Shown here: positions 35,517 through 45,971 of the stretch, piece by piece
Layout of the letters: each line of letters opens with the position of its first letter
Numbering within the stretch: position 1 is the first letter of the stretch
From: Absidia repens
Lineage: Eukaryota > Mucoromycota > Mucoromycetes > Mucorales > Cunninghamellaceae
Reading direction: 5' to 3'
NCBI GenBank assembly: GCA_002105175.1
Contig: MCGE01000025.1
Location: 1 to 64,000 of the forward strand
DNA: 64,000 bases
Notes under the pieces: model-generated
Database searches by the model: none
What the model saw: only the letters and a program-made list of their open reading frames with translations
Told to the model about the DNA's origin: nothing
Program-made: the position numbers and the translations under genes

Positions 35517-36521
35517 GTTTTATTGTTATCAACTCTCCTTAGACACATTAGATTATTAGCAAAGCAGGGATAGAAACTATGTTTCGAGTGTACTATCACC
35601 TGGTTTGTAGTTCACCCACAATAACTACTCATCCCCAACCCCAGAGAGGCTCAGCAATTAGTGCACGATTCTAGCTCACTTGATAGAAAACGTAGTTCCA
35701 GATCTGTTCCCTATTCACATTCATCAATTAAGGGGAGGGTATATTGCCAGTGTAGCATTCTCTATAAATTATTGTATACTCCATTGAACTGGATATGCTT
35801 TATATCCAGAATATTATTTTCATTGGGTATGGTATAAAAACAACCACAATATAAAAACCACAAAGGAGAGCAAATATGCTGCAAAATCTGCCCATTGAAA
35901 TGTGAAAAGGAGAAGTCAAGATCCAACCTGCTCTTTTTTTTTTTTTTCTTTACACATACAGAAAAAATAAATAAGGCTTGCCGACGGTACTTTCACTGAA
36001 GTGTAAAATGGCCGATCATCTAATCCCATCCCAACAAAACCCGCACTCCAATAACCTACATCCTCACTTCATCTTGCCCCTTTTTTTTTTTTTTGAATCG
36101 GGAGTGCGCAAAGTAAGAGTGCCCCGAACCCTGGTTAAAAAAAACGAATCTTCCCTCGACCAAAAGAAAGGCCAAAAATGTATAACTATAATCATGATCT
36201 CTCGTTTCACTGAACCGCTGTGCTTGTCCCCCCTCGAAAACAATATGAGTTGCCCAACCCACCGACACCCAAAATAAACCACGAATATACAATTTCATTC
36301 GAAATCAATATATGAAAACAAAAATTCAATCCCATAATCCTGATAATAGCCATGGCAGATCATCCTTAGCCAACATCAATGCACAAGCCTGTCCAGTCAA
36401 TCAATCATGCACAATTCCATCGCATAAAATAAAAACCAAGACATGTTTTGTTTATTTGAAGACTTTAATTTGGATGACAATATAAAGTAAATGGGATAAA
36501 AAAAGCAACTAAAACTAAAAT
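35517..36521. other. Gene-poor region between repeat copy B and RPS23
   Basis: No supported gene. It contains T-rich runs at 35933-35947 and 36081-36094 and overlapping short ORFs on both strands at 36056-36298 that look compositional. The RPS23 3' UTR occupies the right end, with TTTATTT at 36448 giving AATAAA on the minus strand. Confidence 0.4.
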
Positions 36522-37477
36522 TTAAGATCTAGGCTTTTCCTTCTTTTCCTTGTACAAGGCAATGAGAGCAACACCAGCGACCTTGACGACCTTGAAACGG
36601 ACACCAGGAATATCACCAATAGCGCGACCCTTACGACCGAAACCAGCAATCAAGACTTCGTCGTTTTCGTCAACGTAGTTCAAACAACCATCATTGGGCA
36701 CGAAAGCAGTCACCTTCTTACCGTTCTTGATCAATTGGACACGGACACACTTACGAATGGCAGAGTTAGGTTGTTTGGCTTCGACACCACTATATAAAAA
36801 GAAAAAGAAAAAGAACCCGTCAGTTGTTGCCATTATGATTATTCATATATCCCCGTTGTGGCCACCCATCCCTTTCAACTTACATCTTTTCGAGGACAAT
36901 ACCCTTAGCGTGAGAAGCACCACCGAAGGGGTTGGAGCGGAAAGCAGTACCCAAGGCACGTTTCTTGTATTGCTTATCGGCCCATCGTTGTTCACGACGA
37001 GTGTTGCGCAACTTACGAGCGGCATTCAAACCGGAAGGTTGACCTAACAGATAGAACAAACAAAAAGGGTTAGTATATAAAGTATCGATTGAACAGTATA
37101 TTATACATATGTATATATATATATATATATATATTATATCTATAAATTTGCTATCATGATATCAATATAAAACAGCTATAAGTAAATAAACTAACAGAAG
37201 GAGTACTATTGATGTTTGCTGGTATTGGTAACGGCTATCAGTTATTGCTTTTGTTTTTTGTTGTTGAATAATATGTGATATTGTATAATGAAGTTGTAGA
37301 TGATTGTTTGGTGTTCAGTTGGATACAAATATTTCAATGTTAACCATCCATCCATCTATCCATCCATCCTTTTTTTCATTGTTGTAACTGTTTGGATATT
37401 TATATCATGATAGCAAATATATATATATATATATATATATAAGACATTAGTATTTGATGATGGATGCACTTACCCAT
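36522..37477 (-). CDS. RPS23: 40S ribosomal protein S23 (uS12)
   Basis: 143 aa, the exact eukaryotic S23 length, from three exons: a 4-nt first exon (37477-37474, ATGG), 37043-36884 and 36789-36522. The reading begins [20 protein letters not shown], then [20 protein letters not shown], and the decoding-centre loop [18 protein letters not shown] containing the proline that is hydroxylated in this family. [20 protein letters not shown] and the basic tail follow. It monitors decoding accuracy in the small subunit. Intron 1 is 430 bp, long for this genome, and holds a perfect inverted repeat. The gene is divergent from the CCCH-finger gene with 407 bp between starts. Confidence 0.97.
37147..37417. 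repeat. Perfect 16-bp inverted repeat flanked by TA runs in RPS23 intron 1
   Basis: TTTGCTATCATGATAT at 37147-37162 is exactly the reverse complement of ATATCATGATAGCAAA at 37402-37417. Each arm is flanked outside by (TA)n (about 37110-37135 and 37417-37440), so pairing could extend to roughly 40 bp, enclosing about 239 nt. In the transcript this would bring the two intron ends close together. Confidence 0.85.
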
Positions 37478-37884
37478 TTTGTAAGATAGTTTTTTGGAGA
37501 AGGTAACAAAAAGAGGAAGGAAAAAAAGATTCCACTTTTATGAGTGTGGCCCGTTTGTAATTGAAACACCGCCTTTTTTTTGTGTTGGTTTGGGTGCATA
37601 GTACTGTCTGTCAACTTTCCGTTCATCATGATATGAAGTAAAGATTAACATACAATCATCTATTACTTTGATATTATTAATTAAAAAATTCAAAGCGCTA
37701 TCCTTTTTTATTCAAACATTATTATCTATTGTTACATCGTTATTACTTTTCCGTTTGTCAAGAAATGATCTGCTTTTTTATTGGCGGGGGATTAATTGAA
37801 CTGTAAAAAGGCCTTTCTTTTTCTTTTTCTTTTTTTTCTCCTTGCTTTACACACTGATCCTTTTTTTTTTTTTTAAAAAAAAAA
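37478..37884. promoter_or_regulatory. Bidirectional promoter region, RPS23 and CCCH-finger gene
   Basis: 407 bp between divergent starts. The CCCH side has T/C-rich tracts at 37814-37850 and a T14-A11 run (37861-37885) that ends in the start codon itself. The RPS23 side has A/T runs and no recognisable TATA box. Assignment as a shared promoter is from position only. Confidence 0.5.
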
Positions 37885-39529
37885 ATGGGAGTTCCCAGTG
37901 ACTTCCAATATGTATCGAATGGATATATCGAAATATTGTTATCAGTTATTGTGGTTTCTATTAGTTTGGCTGCCTACTACCAGTTCTCAAAAGGTATATT
38001 ATTTATTTATGCCTTGTCGTTTAATCAACTCACGCACATTCTTTCCTTTTTAAACCTTAGACATTTCGTCAGCCCAACGACACAAATATTCCAGTAGAAC
38101 GAGCAACCAAAACACTGTTTTACAGCAAGACGCATTGACAACGACTGGACATGATGTACCTGATGCTTCTAAACGGGATATTACTCAACAGTATGCAACC
38201 AACATTCATTCAAACTCAACACTTCCTTCTGGTATGGTTGGCGGACAAGGCAATACTATATCTGGCCTTCATTCTGATATATCTTCTGGTGCTGCTACGG
38301 TTGATAAGGCGGAAAAATTGGTAGCGGATTGTCAGTCTAGCAAAAAATTCACGGTGGAAACTGGCAGCGTGGGCTTGTCTGACGAAAAATCAACCTATAT
38401 GATGGAGGCGGTAATTTCTAATTCAGCTACCTTCTGTCCATTGATGGCTCACATGAATGAATGGTCAGAAAAGGAAACGACTACCACTACATCTGCGGAA
38501 CCTTTTATCACAGCAACAGAACCCAATCTGCAGGATTTAGGAATGAACCAAAGCATGAATGGTGCTCCTTTGGCAACTGTGAAATGTACGGCACCTAGGT
38601 CAGTCGATATGGAATGTCTTCAACAACTATCGGTACATGGCAAACTAGACAAAGACTGGGGGGTCGGCAAAATCGATGATCAAATCCAGGAAGCGAATAA
38701 CGACAGCGATGACGGTACAACTCAAGCGAAAGTGGAAGTGGACACATCAGCAGAATCCTCTATTCATCAAACCAACAATAGTACGAATCATCTTGAATTA
38801 CCTCACCTGACCCAAACGGACGGCAAGATAAATACGAACGGTTCATTAGAAAAATTAGTAATGGAGGCCTACAACAAGGAGAAAAACGACAAACCAGCCA
38901 TATCTTCGGATTACACAGAACCACCCAGTCTTAATGTATCACCGACATATGGAAACACAGCAACACATAGAATCTCAGTAAAGGCAAAGACATCACCATC
39001 AAAGAAAACGAAACAACATGTCAGAGCCGATGCCTCGTCATTCACCAACACCAGACTAGATGCAACGCCTCTCCACCCACCCATTACTGACAACAAATCG
39101 AAACAAGATATGACAAGGCTAGAGCGGATCGATCAACAGCGACAACCTTACGTTGCATTATACAAATCAAGATGTGAATTCTGGCCCGGATGCACGAATA
39201 ACCATTGCAAGTATTACCACCCTTTCATGGAATGCAGGTAACACACAAATAAAATAAAAGGCCGCGGTAGAATCGCAAGTATGATAAAATATAATCCACT
39301 ATACTGATGATCTTTATATTATATATATATATATATTTGTAGAAATGGAAACGCTTGCAAGTTTGGGAAAAAGTGCATTTTTTTACACTCCAAGGATTAT
39401 TTGGACCACCGATCCCTAAAACAAGTTGAACAAGCAAAGAAGAAAAGCAAGACAAAAAGCAACATCAAGAAAACTGGTGACAAGCTACATGGAAATCAAG
39501 TAAAGACACTCAAGAAACCCATAGAATAG
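37885..39529 (+). CDS. Membrane-anchored protein with tandem CCCH zinc fingers (Nab2-type spacing)
   Basis: 490 aa from exons 37885-37993, 38061-39237 and 39343-39529. The N-terminus gives one hydrophobic segment (IEILLSVIVVSISLAAYYQF, residues about 14-33), a probable single-pass anchor. About 390 residues of acidic, Ser/Thr/Asn-rich, apparently disordered sequence follow. The C-terminus holds two adjacent CCCH fingers: CEFWPGCTNNHCKYYH (C-x5-C-x4-C-x3-H) and, split by an intron, CRNGNACKFGKKCIFLH (C-x5-C-x5-C-x3-H). This is the spacing of the poly(A)-binding Nab2/ZC3H14 fingers. A Lys-rich tail ends the protein. An RNA-binding role at a membrane surface is inference; I know no named orthologue with this layout. 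Confidence 0.78.
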
Positions 39530-39766
39530 ATACATCCTCGTATTATAGAATACCTTCTTTTTATTATCCTCCTTTCCACCTCATCATTTCACACACAATC
39601 ATCATTTTGTACATACGCACAATTTACCCATTCCCGACACGTACACACTTTTTTTTTTTTTTTTTTTGAATATATAGACATATATTTATATTTACAGACA
39701 ATATCGACCAATAAATAGTTTATTAATACAAAAAATATACAATATGATTCTAATACTACAACCAAG

Positions 39767-41002
39767 CTATGTCTTCAAAGGGTGATCTATATGATGGGGT
39801 GGGGAATATGCGGGATACTGTATTGAATGTGAAGTAGGGCAAGAAGTATCAATGGCAATAGAAGATTGCCTCGATGAGCTAGGGGTAACAAGGGGAGAAA
39901 AAGAAGAATAAAGCGAAGAGAAGGAAGAAGAGGTAGATGAAGAAGGGGAAGGGGATGGGGAAGGCGATTGTCTAAAACCTAGTTTTTTCTTGATGATCAT
40001 GGTAGTCCTTGAGTCTTGGTAACAAGAAGAGCAAAGAATATCCGCGGGTCTTGTCTTGTCGGGAAGAGGGGTGTCGTGATAAACAGATTGCATGCATTTG
40101 GCACAATCAAAGTCAAGATCGTCCAATCGCCATTTCCGGTCATCACCATACGTTTCCATTTTTTCAAAATTCAGGCACATGGAACGGAACGATTTTAATA
40201 CAGACATCACTTCTTGTTGATAGATCCCACCATCACCGTCACCGTCACTGTCACCGTCATCACCATTGCCGTCTTTTCGTTTTCGTAACAAATGCTGTAA
40301 AGCCACAACCTTTTGATCCATAGCTAAGCAAAGTGGAGCCATACAGTCAGTCCAAAAAATCAATCCTTCCTTCCAAGTCATGCCAAGAGCTTGAGCATCC
40401 GCCATTCTGCTCCGAATACCATCCATGTCTACGACCAGTTGTGCTTGTTCCTTCAATTCTTGTCGGATCCGTTGAGCCGCTGCCATTCGTTTTTCTTTGA
40501 GCCGATCGATCACAAGACGCTGAGCAGCCACCCGAGAATCCGCCTCTTGTGTCTTCTTCTGCGCCCTGAGGTACTTGCGTTTGTAGCTATAGCCAACCAA
40601 GGGGATTTTGGTATATCGATGGTATTGCCGCTGTCGGTGCTGTAGCTTAGTTTGACATGTGTGCGCATCATCCCGGGCAGTTTGGAGATGGGGGTTCTGT
40701 GCCTGAATTTGCTTCGTGTAGTCATGAATGTCCTTTTCCAGCTGTAGTTTGTCTTGTGTCAGTTTGGTCACTTGTGTTTTGTGTCGCTCTACTAATAGCC
40801 GATCTTCACAGAGTCGTCGCTCGTACTGCCGCTGTAGTGCTTCCACCGTCCATGAATAGATTTGCATCTTTTTGTTCCTTGATTGAATTGCTTTCTGCAC
40901 TTTTTTGAAGAGTTGGAACACCGACTTGTTGGGAGGACGCTGAAGTGCCAGTTGATAGATCTCGTCGGCTTGCTGTGCAGAGATTTGAAAGGATGCTGTC
41001 AT
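39767..41002 (-). CDS. Coiled-coil protein with C-terminal CxxC pair, orphan
   Basis: Single exon, 411 aa, family not recognised. Residues about 1-60 are helical (QISAQQADEIYQLALQRPPN). A long Gln/Lys/Arg-rich coiled coil occupies roughly residues 55-210. An Asp/Gly run (GNGDDGDSDGDGDGG) makes a linker. A putative zinc ribbon follows with CAKCMQSVYHDTPLP and ILCSSCYQD (C-x2-C, about 20 residues, C-x2-C). The tail is a (Ser-Pro)n and Ser-rich low-complexity region. The gene is convergent with the CCCH-finger gene, whose stop is 238 bp away. A scaffold role is possible from shape alone. Confidence 0.7.
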   Translation of the reverse strand: MTASFQISAQQADEIYQLALQRPPNKSVFQLFKKVQKAIQSRNKKMQIYSWTVEALQRQYERRLCEDRLLVERHKTQVTKLTQDKLQLEKDIHDYTKQIQAQNPHLQTARDDAHTCQTKLQHRQRQYHRYTKIPLVGYSYKRKYLRAQKKTQEADSRVAAQRLVIDRLKEKRMAAAQRIRQELKEQAQLVVDMDGIRSRMADAQALGMTWKEGLIFWTDCMAPLCLAMDQKVVALQHLLRKRKDGNGDDGDSDGDGDGGIYQQEVMSVLKSFRSMCLNFEKMETYGDDRKWRLDDLDFDCAKCMQSVYHDTPLPDKTRPADILCSSCYQDSRTTMIIKKKLGFRQSPSPSPSPSSSTSSSFSSLYSSFSPLVTPSSSRQSSIAIDTSCPTSHSIQYPAYSPPHHIDHPLKT

Positions 41003-41353
41003 TGTGATAGAATCAATACGAGAAAAAAAGGGGAGTAGGGTAGTATGAAGTTTAAAAGGGATATATAACCAGGTAAAAGAGAGAAAAAAAAAAAAAAAGA
41101 TCCAGTGAGGAAAAAGAATAAAAGAAGGAAGAGAATAAGGTAAAAATAAGTCTAGGTGGCTGCCTTTAAATATCGATAATGCCTTGGCAAAGCTTTATTT
41201 ACAAGGTGGCAAAAGGTACACAAGGTACAAAATAAAAAGTATATATAATACATATGATAAAATAAAATAAAAGCGCTTCTAAAAATAAATTCACAGGGGA
41301 AGATGATGAAGAAGTGCAAAGAAAAAAGTGGTAGAGGAGAGTAATAGCGTGAT
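41003..41353. other. Intergenic region between the coiled-coil gene and gluconokinase
   Basis: About 350 bp: promoter of the coiled-coil gene (minus strand) plus the gluconokinase 3' UTR. TTTATTTACAAGG near 41192 reads as AATAAA on the minus strand. An A17 run is near 41083. No gene. Confidence 0.5.
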
Positions 41354-42025
41354 TCAAAGGGAGATTTGGGATAAAATATTGGCAGCCACTTGTTTGGGTT
41401 CAGGTCGAATGTCAGTAACAATCACATTTTCTGTCATCGAGTCAGGTTCTTCCAAGGTATTGAGTTGCGATTCTAACATGTTGGCTGCCATGAAATGGTT
41501 CTTTCGTGCACCCATTCTTTCCGCCAAGAGTTCAGGAGTCCCCTTCAGGTACACAAAAGTCACCTTGGCCATATCAGTAGGCACTTGACGCAAAATGTCT
41601 CGATATACTTTTCGAAGTGAGGAGCAAGTCACCACAAGAGCCCGTCCTTTGGTTTCAGAGTCCACCAGTTTTTCCACCCGCTCTGTAATAGTGTCCCGGA
41701 TTTTTTCTAACCACGACCAGCGGTCATCGTCCACTAAAGGAATACCTATGAATTAGTAGAAACAAAAGAAAAACAAAATAGTCATTAGTCATTAGTCAGC
41801 CATCAGCTATCAATCATGTCCTTCTAAGTATAAATATTCCCTTTGTAACCTGTTTTAAAACTTACCAGCCTGCATTTTGTCGACATTGGCCTTTGGATGT
41901 AAAACATCACCTTCGATATATTCACATCCCAAAAGTTGCTGCAATTCGAGTGAAGTTGAAGTTTTCCCACAACCACAAACGCCCATAACAATATACACAG
42001 GCACAGGACCAATACTAGATACCAT
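41354..42025 (-). CDS. Gluconokinase (GntK family)
   Basis: 183 aa from two exons, 42025-41866 and 41745-41354; the usual length for GntK. It phosphorylates D-gluconate to 6-phosphogluconate in the cytosol, feeding the pentose phosphate pathway. The Walker A loop is VMGVCGCGKTS, followed by EYIEGDVLHPKANVDKMQAG and, across the intron, IPLVDDDRWSWLEKI, the gluconate-binding part. The ALVVTCSSLRKVYRDILR strand and the lid ARKNHFMAANMLESQLNTLE are typical. The ATG at 42025 gives MVSSIGPVPVYIVMG with the P-loop in the normal place. Longer frames upstream are low-complexity T-rich sequence and are not used. Confidence 0.94.
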
Positions 42026-42284
42026 CTTTTTTTGTTTGTTTGTTGTTTTTGAAATAAAATATAAAAGAAGTAAAAGACAAAAAAAAAAAAAAAAAAAGAA
42101 ACGAAGGAATATGTAAATGTTGGGCAAATGACGGTATAAAAAATGGGGCCCCAAAAAAAACAGATTGTCAAATCGGAGAAAAGTTGGGATCAAATATAAG
42201 GTTTTTATTGTATCTTCCCGCCCAATGACCACCAACTATATTAAACTATGATATACTAAAAGCTAAATCACCCACCCAAACCGT

Positions 42285-44992
42285 TCATGAATAATAATCT
42301 AGTAATGACTTGATCCTAGCCTTGTCACGTAGCTGCCGGTTTGATGTTCCCATTCGTTTTCTGCTATGGTTGCTGGTATGTCCATTTTCACTATTACAGC
42401 TACTACTAGTACTACTATTGTTACTGTCTTCGCCACTGCCAATGACCTCCATACCTTGGTGATCTTGTTCTTGTAAAATAGCCTTGACGGTCACTTTGGT
42501 CAAACATTCGTCTACATGATAATTGAATTGGGGGTTGTCCATTTGTAGTTGTCTATTGCATATAGGACATATCAAATCCATGAGTACGGGCCGTGATGAT
42601 GTGCCTTGCATTTCTGTATCCGTATCAATTGAGGTATCATTTATGGTTCCTGATTCGATATCGTCCGGACGTGGTCGTTTCATTGGGGTATAATTATTGC
42701 TGTTGCCATCGTCGTCATTAATAATTTTGTTGGTGACTACACTAAAGTACTACAATTATAAAAGGATGTTTAATAACTCAATGATTAATCCGCGATATAA
42801 TTTCCTTTCCTACCTTCTTTACGCCTTGATCTTCATTGGCTTGAGGCTTCAATGTTGACATCCGAATCCCCATCAAGCGAATATTCACAGGTAATTCTTT
42901 TTCCAATAACTAAAAAGTTAAATTGATGAGTATCAAATAGTGTCCGTACATTTTCGCCCTAATCCCAACATTTGCCTTTTTTTTTTTTTTTTTCCTCGAA
43001 GTCTTACATCTTTGGCTATTCTTGCAATATCCTTGCTACTGCTGATGTAACTTGGGAATGTTTTTGCTCGAGCACGCACGGTAAATGAAGTCAGTTTCAG
43101 CTTGATGCTAACCGTTTTTCCACGTAATCCATCTTTAGCCAGATCTTGTGCAAGTAGCTCAGAGAGTTGATCCACCTTCTGCCGAAGAGCTGCGCGGTCT
43201 GAGATGGGATTAAACGTTCTATCATAATAAATCAAAAGTATGAAATCAATACACTTTGTCGAATAAGAGGTGTGCGGGCCATACCTTTCTACACTCATGC
43301 TTTTCCGTGATGATTCCGAGCTTAGACTAGTTGAGCCAAGACCAAGGTAGCTTTTAAGCATAAAATTGAAGCTGATAGGACTCAGAAGCCTGTAAAGCAA
43401 AGCTCTTCGACCATAGATATCACCACAAGTTTTTACGCCCAAAGCTTCCAGTACTCTTTGAGTTACACGACCAACCCCTGGAACCTAAATAATAGATTGT
43501 CAGTAAATGAAGGATAATATTGATGGCAATGGTTACTTACCTTTCGTATTGAGAGATTTTTAGTAAATTCCATGATTGCTTCAGGTTCTGAGGGTAAAAA
43601 GTATTGTCCATTTGGTTTGTTGATGTCACTACACACTTTGGCGATCATTCTATTGGCAGCTATGCCTAATATATAAAAAAGTAAAGATGTGAGTATCAAG
43701 CTCGGTCAAGGTTAGGGTGAGATATGTACCTGCACTAGCTGTCAACCTGGTGCTCTCGAATATTTCATTTCGTATTTGTTCCACAACTTCAGCTGGCGAT
43801 AAATCAGTGGTAGTAAGGTACTAAAAAAAAAACGAAAAGTAAAAAATCAATAAACATATGTCCTTTTTTTCCCTTCTTTTTAATACCCTACCTTGGTCAA
43901 ATTCAGGTACGCCTATAGAAAAGAAAGAAATCAGTAAACAAGTAAACGAGCGATTTAATTTCATTCTTTGTTTTTGCTTACCTCGTCCAAGCTCATTGGT
44001 AAAAAATCGGGGTCATATTTTTTAAAAATATCCCTAACTTTTGCTGATGCTGCCCGATATTTAGGGAAGTGTAAAGGAATCATTTTCAGAGAAGGACAAA
44101 GCTTGATTGCGATAAAGCCAGGCATGCCACTGCGGACCCCAGATTTGCGAGCCAAATAGTTACTTGTACAAAGCATAGACATACCACCAACAGCCATTGG
44201 CACATCTTTCAGCGAAGGGTCATCCAGTTCTTCGACCGAAGCATAGAATGCATCCATATCCAAATGACAAATAGCTTGAGTAAGATCGCGAGACTCTTCC
44301 AATTCCCGGATCTAATGATAACAATGTATTCTATGTGAGCACATATTCCATTCGCTTTTTGTTTGATTTACCTTATGATCAACTATACTTTGCTCCAAGG
44401 TCAGATCGAGATCCTTTATCTGGTCGTATCGCTGCAGCATTTCATCAATTCTTTTGGTCAGAGCATGGTCTTTCTTTTGTTCGTTTTCAAAAAAGGCAGA
44501 TCCCTATAAAAGTAGCAGCATACAACATGGTTGTTAGGAGAAACAGGTGCATATACATTTTCACTTGATGATATATTTACCTTGGATGCTTCATATATGA
44601 TTTGGTTAACCCGGTCTTTATCCAGTGAATCCAGCCCAGCCTAAAGGGAAAACAAAATCACTCATTGAGTTGGCAATAATTCTCGTTTTCGTTTATGTGT
44701 ATATAAATATTTAAATTACTTTGTGAGCAGAAGCGCCCGCCAGACGGTTCCTAAGAGTCTCTTCAGAGACTTCCTGTGCTTGACCTTGAATTTCATCGTC
44801 TTTGTCCTGTGCATGTGTCGAGAGTTGATTGTGCTGTGCCACAGCTTGAGCAAAGAGTGCCGCAGATTCACCGTCCTCAAAGTGATTGTTGTCGTCCTGG
44901 TCGAAAGAAGGATCATCAAAAAACAAGTCTTCTTCTTCAATCACCTGTGAAGAATATTGATCTTCGAATTCATCCACGGATTGATCTTCCAT
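42285..44992 (-). CDS. POLK: DNA polymerase kappa (DinB-type Y-family translesion polymerase)
   Basis: Multi-exon nuclear polymerase for bypass of bulky N2-dG lesions. The acidic N-terminus (MEDQSVDEFEDQYSSQVIEE) leads into the kappa-specific N-clasp (KAGLDSLDKDRVNQIIYEAS). Catalytic carboxylates appear in AICHLDMDAFYASVE and MSLDEAYLNLTKYL. The palm/fingers contain MAVGGMSMLCTSNYLARKSG, the thumb helix-hairpin-helix KVPGVGRVTQRVLEALGVKT, and the little finger TFNPISDRAALRQKVDQLSE onward. After about 60 residues of linker comes a Rad18-type UBZ finger CPICNRQLQMDN with HVDEC, which binds ubiquitinated PCNA. The last residues IKSLLDYYS make a non-canonical PIP box. A divergent start 521 bp away serves COQ6. 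Confidence 0.93.
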
Positions 44993-45442
44993 TTAGTAAG
45001 CAAAAGAAAGCGTAGCGAGTCAAAAAATCAAAAAAAAAAAAAAACTTGGGAGGGAAATTTAGCATAAAATTGAACTCCCGATTCGCACTGCTCAATCATA
45101 CTCAAAAACAAATATCTGGGACAATGATCACGCCCGAAAAAAAAAATCCCCAGTTGTAGACCTCAAGCGTGTGCTGCGCGCAATTTGATTTGGTTTCCGT
45201 CCCTGCAAAATCCCTGGAGCAACAACAGTTTTGTATTTCTGCTTTCTCACAATACCTGTTTCAATAAATTATTAGTAATACTTCAACGCTTTATTTTCAT
45301 TATTCATTCGTAGAAATTTGTATCCTCTTAATGCAACTATGCGCCCTATGTTCATTGATCGACTTTTTACCTTTTGGCAGCTGGGCTTCAATATGACCAA
45401 ATGTTTTTTTTTTTTGCTTTCCCTCTAAAAAAAATGGCTCCA

Positions 45443-45474
<32 letters not shown>

Positions 45475-45513
45475 CATTTCTATTGTTCTCTCCACTGAAT
45501 AAATTTTTACCCC
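44993..45513. promoter_or_regulatory. Bidirectional promoter region, POLK and COQ6
   Basis: 520 bp between divergent start codons. It contains an A14 run near 45031, a GC-richer patch (GTGCTGCGCGCAATTTG at about 45171), a T10 run near 45404 and a T27 tract at about 45448-45474 just upstream of COQ6. No other gene. Confidence 0.5.
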
Positions 45514-45936
45514 ATGTTATCTCGACTTTCTCGTTTACCCATTTCATCCAAATGGAAACTCACAGCTACTTCCTGTCGACAGTACTCCATTGAAGCTGAC
45601 CTTAAGAATGCCTACGATGTAGTTATCATTGGTGGTGGAGTAGCAGGCACAGCCCTTGCTTGTTCCATAGGTAAGGGTCATGACACGGAGCGTATGATAT
45701 TTTTCTTTCTAGCATTAACTGAATGTTTTACTTTTTATAAGCTAGCAACCCCTTTTTACAAAACCAACGCGTTGCTCTGGTGGAAGCTATGGATTTGACA
45801 AACACTTTGAATTGGACACCAACGCAAGATAAATATTCCAACCGAACTGTCTCTTTGACTCCTGGATCCATGCGTTTATTGGAAAGTGAGTGAGTTCTTT
45901 ATATACTCTCATAGTCCATTACTAAGTATGATCTCT

Positions 45937-45971
<35 letters not shown>

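Noticed and set aside
36056..36298. Overlapping frames on both strands upstream of RPS23's 3' end
   Set aside because: Low-complexity flanks and no recognisable protein features on either strand.
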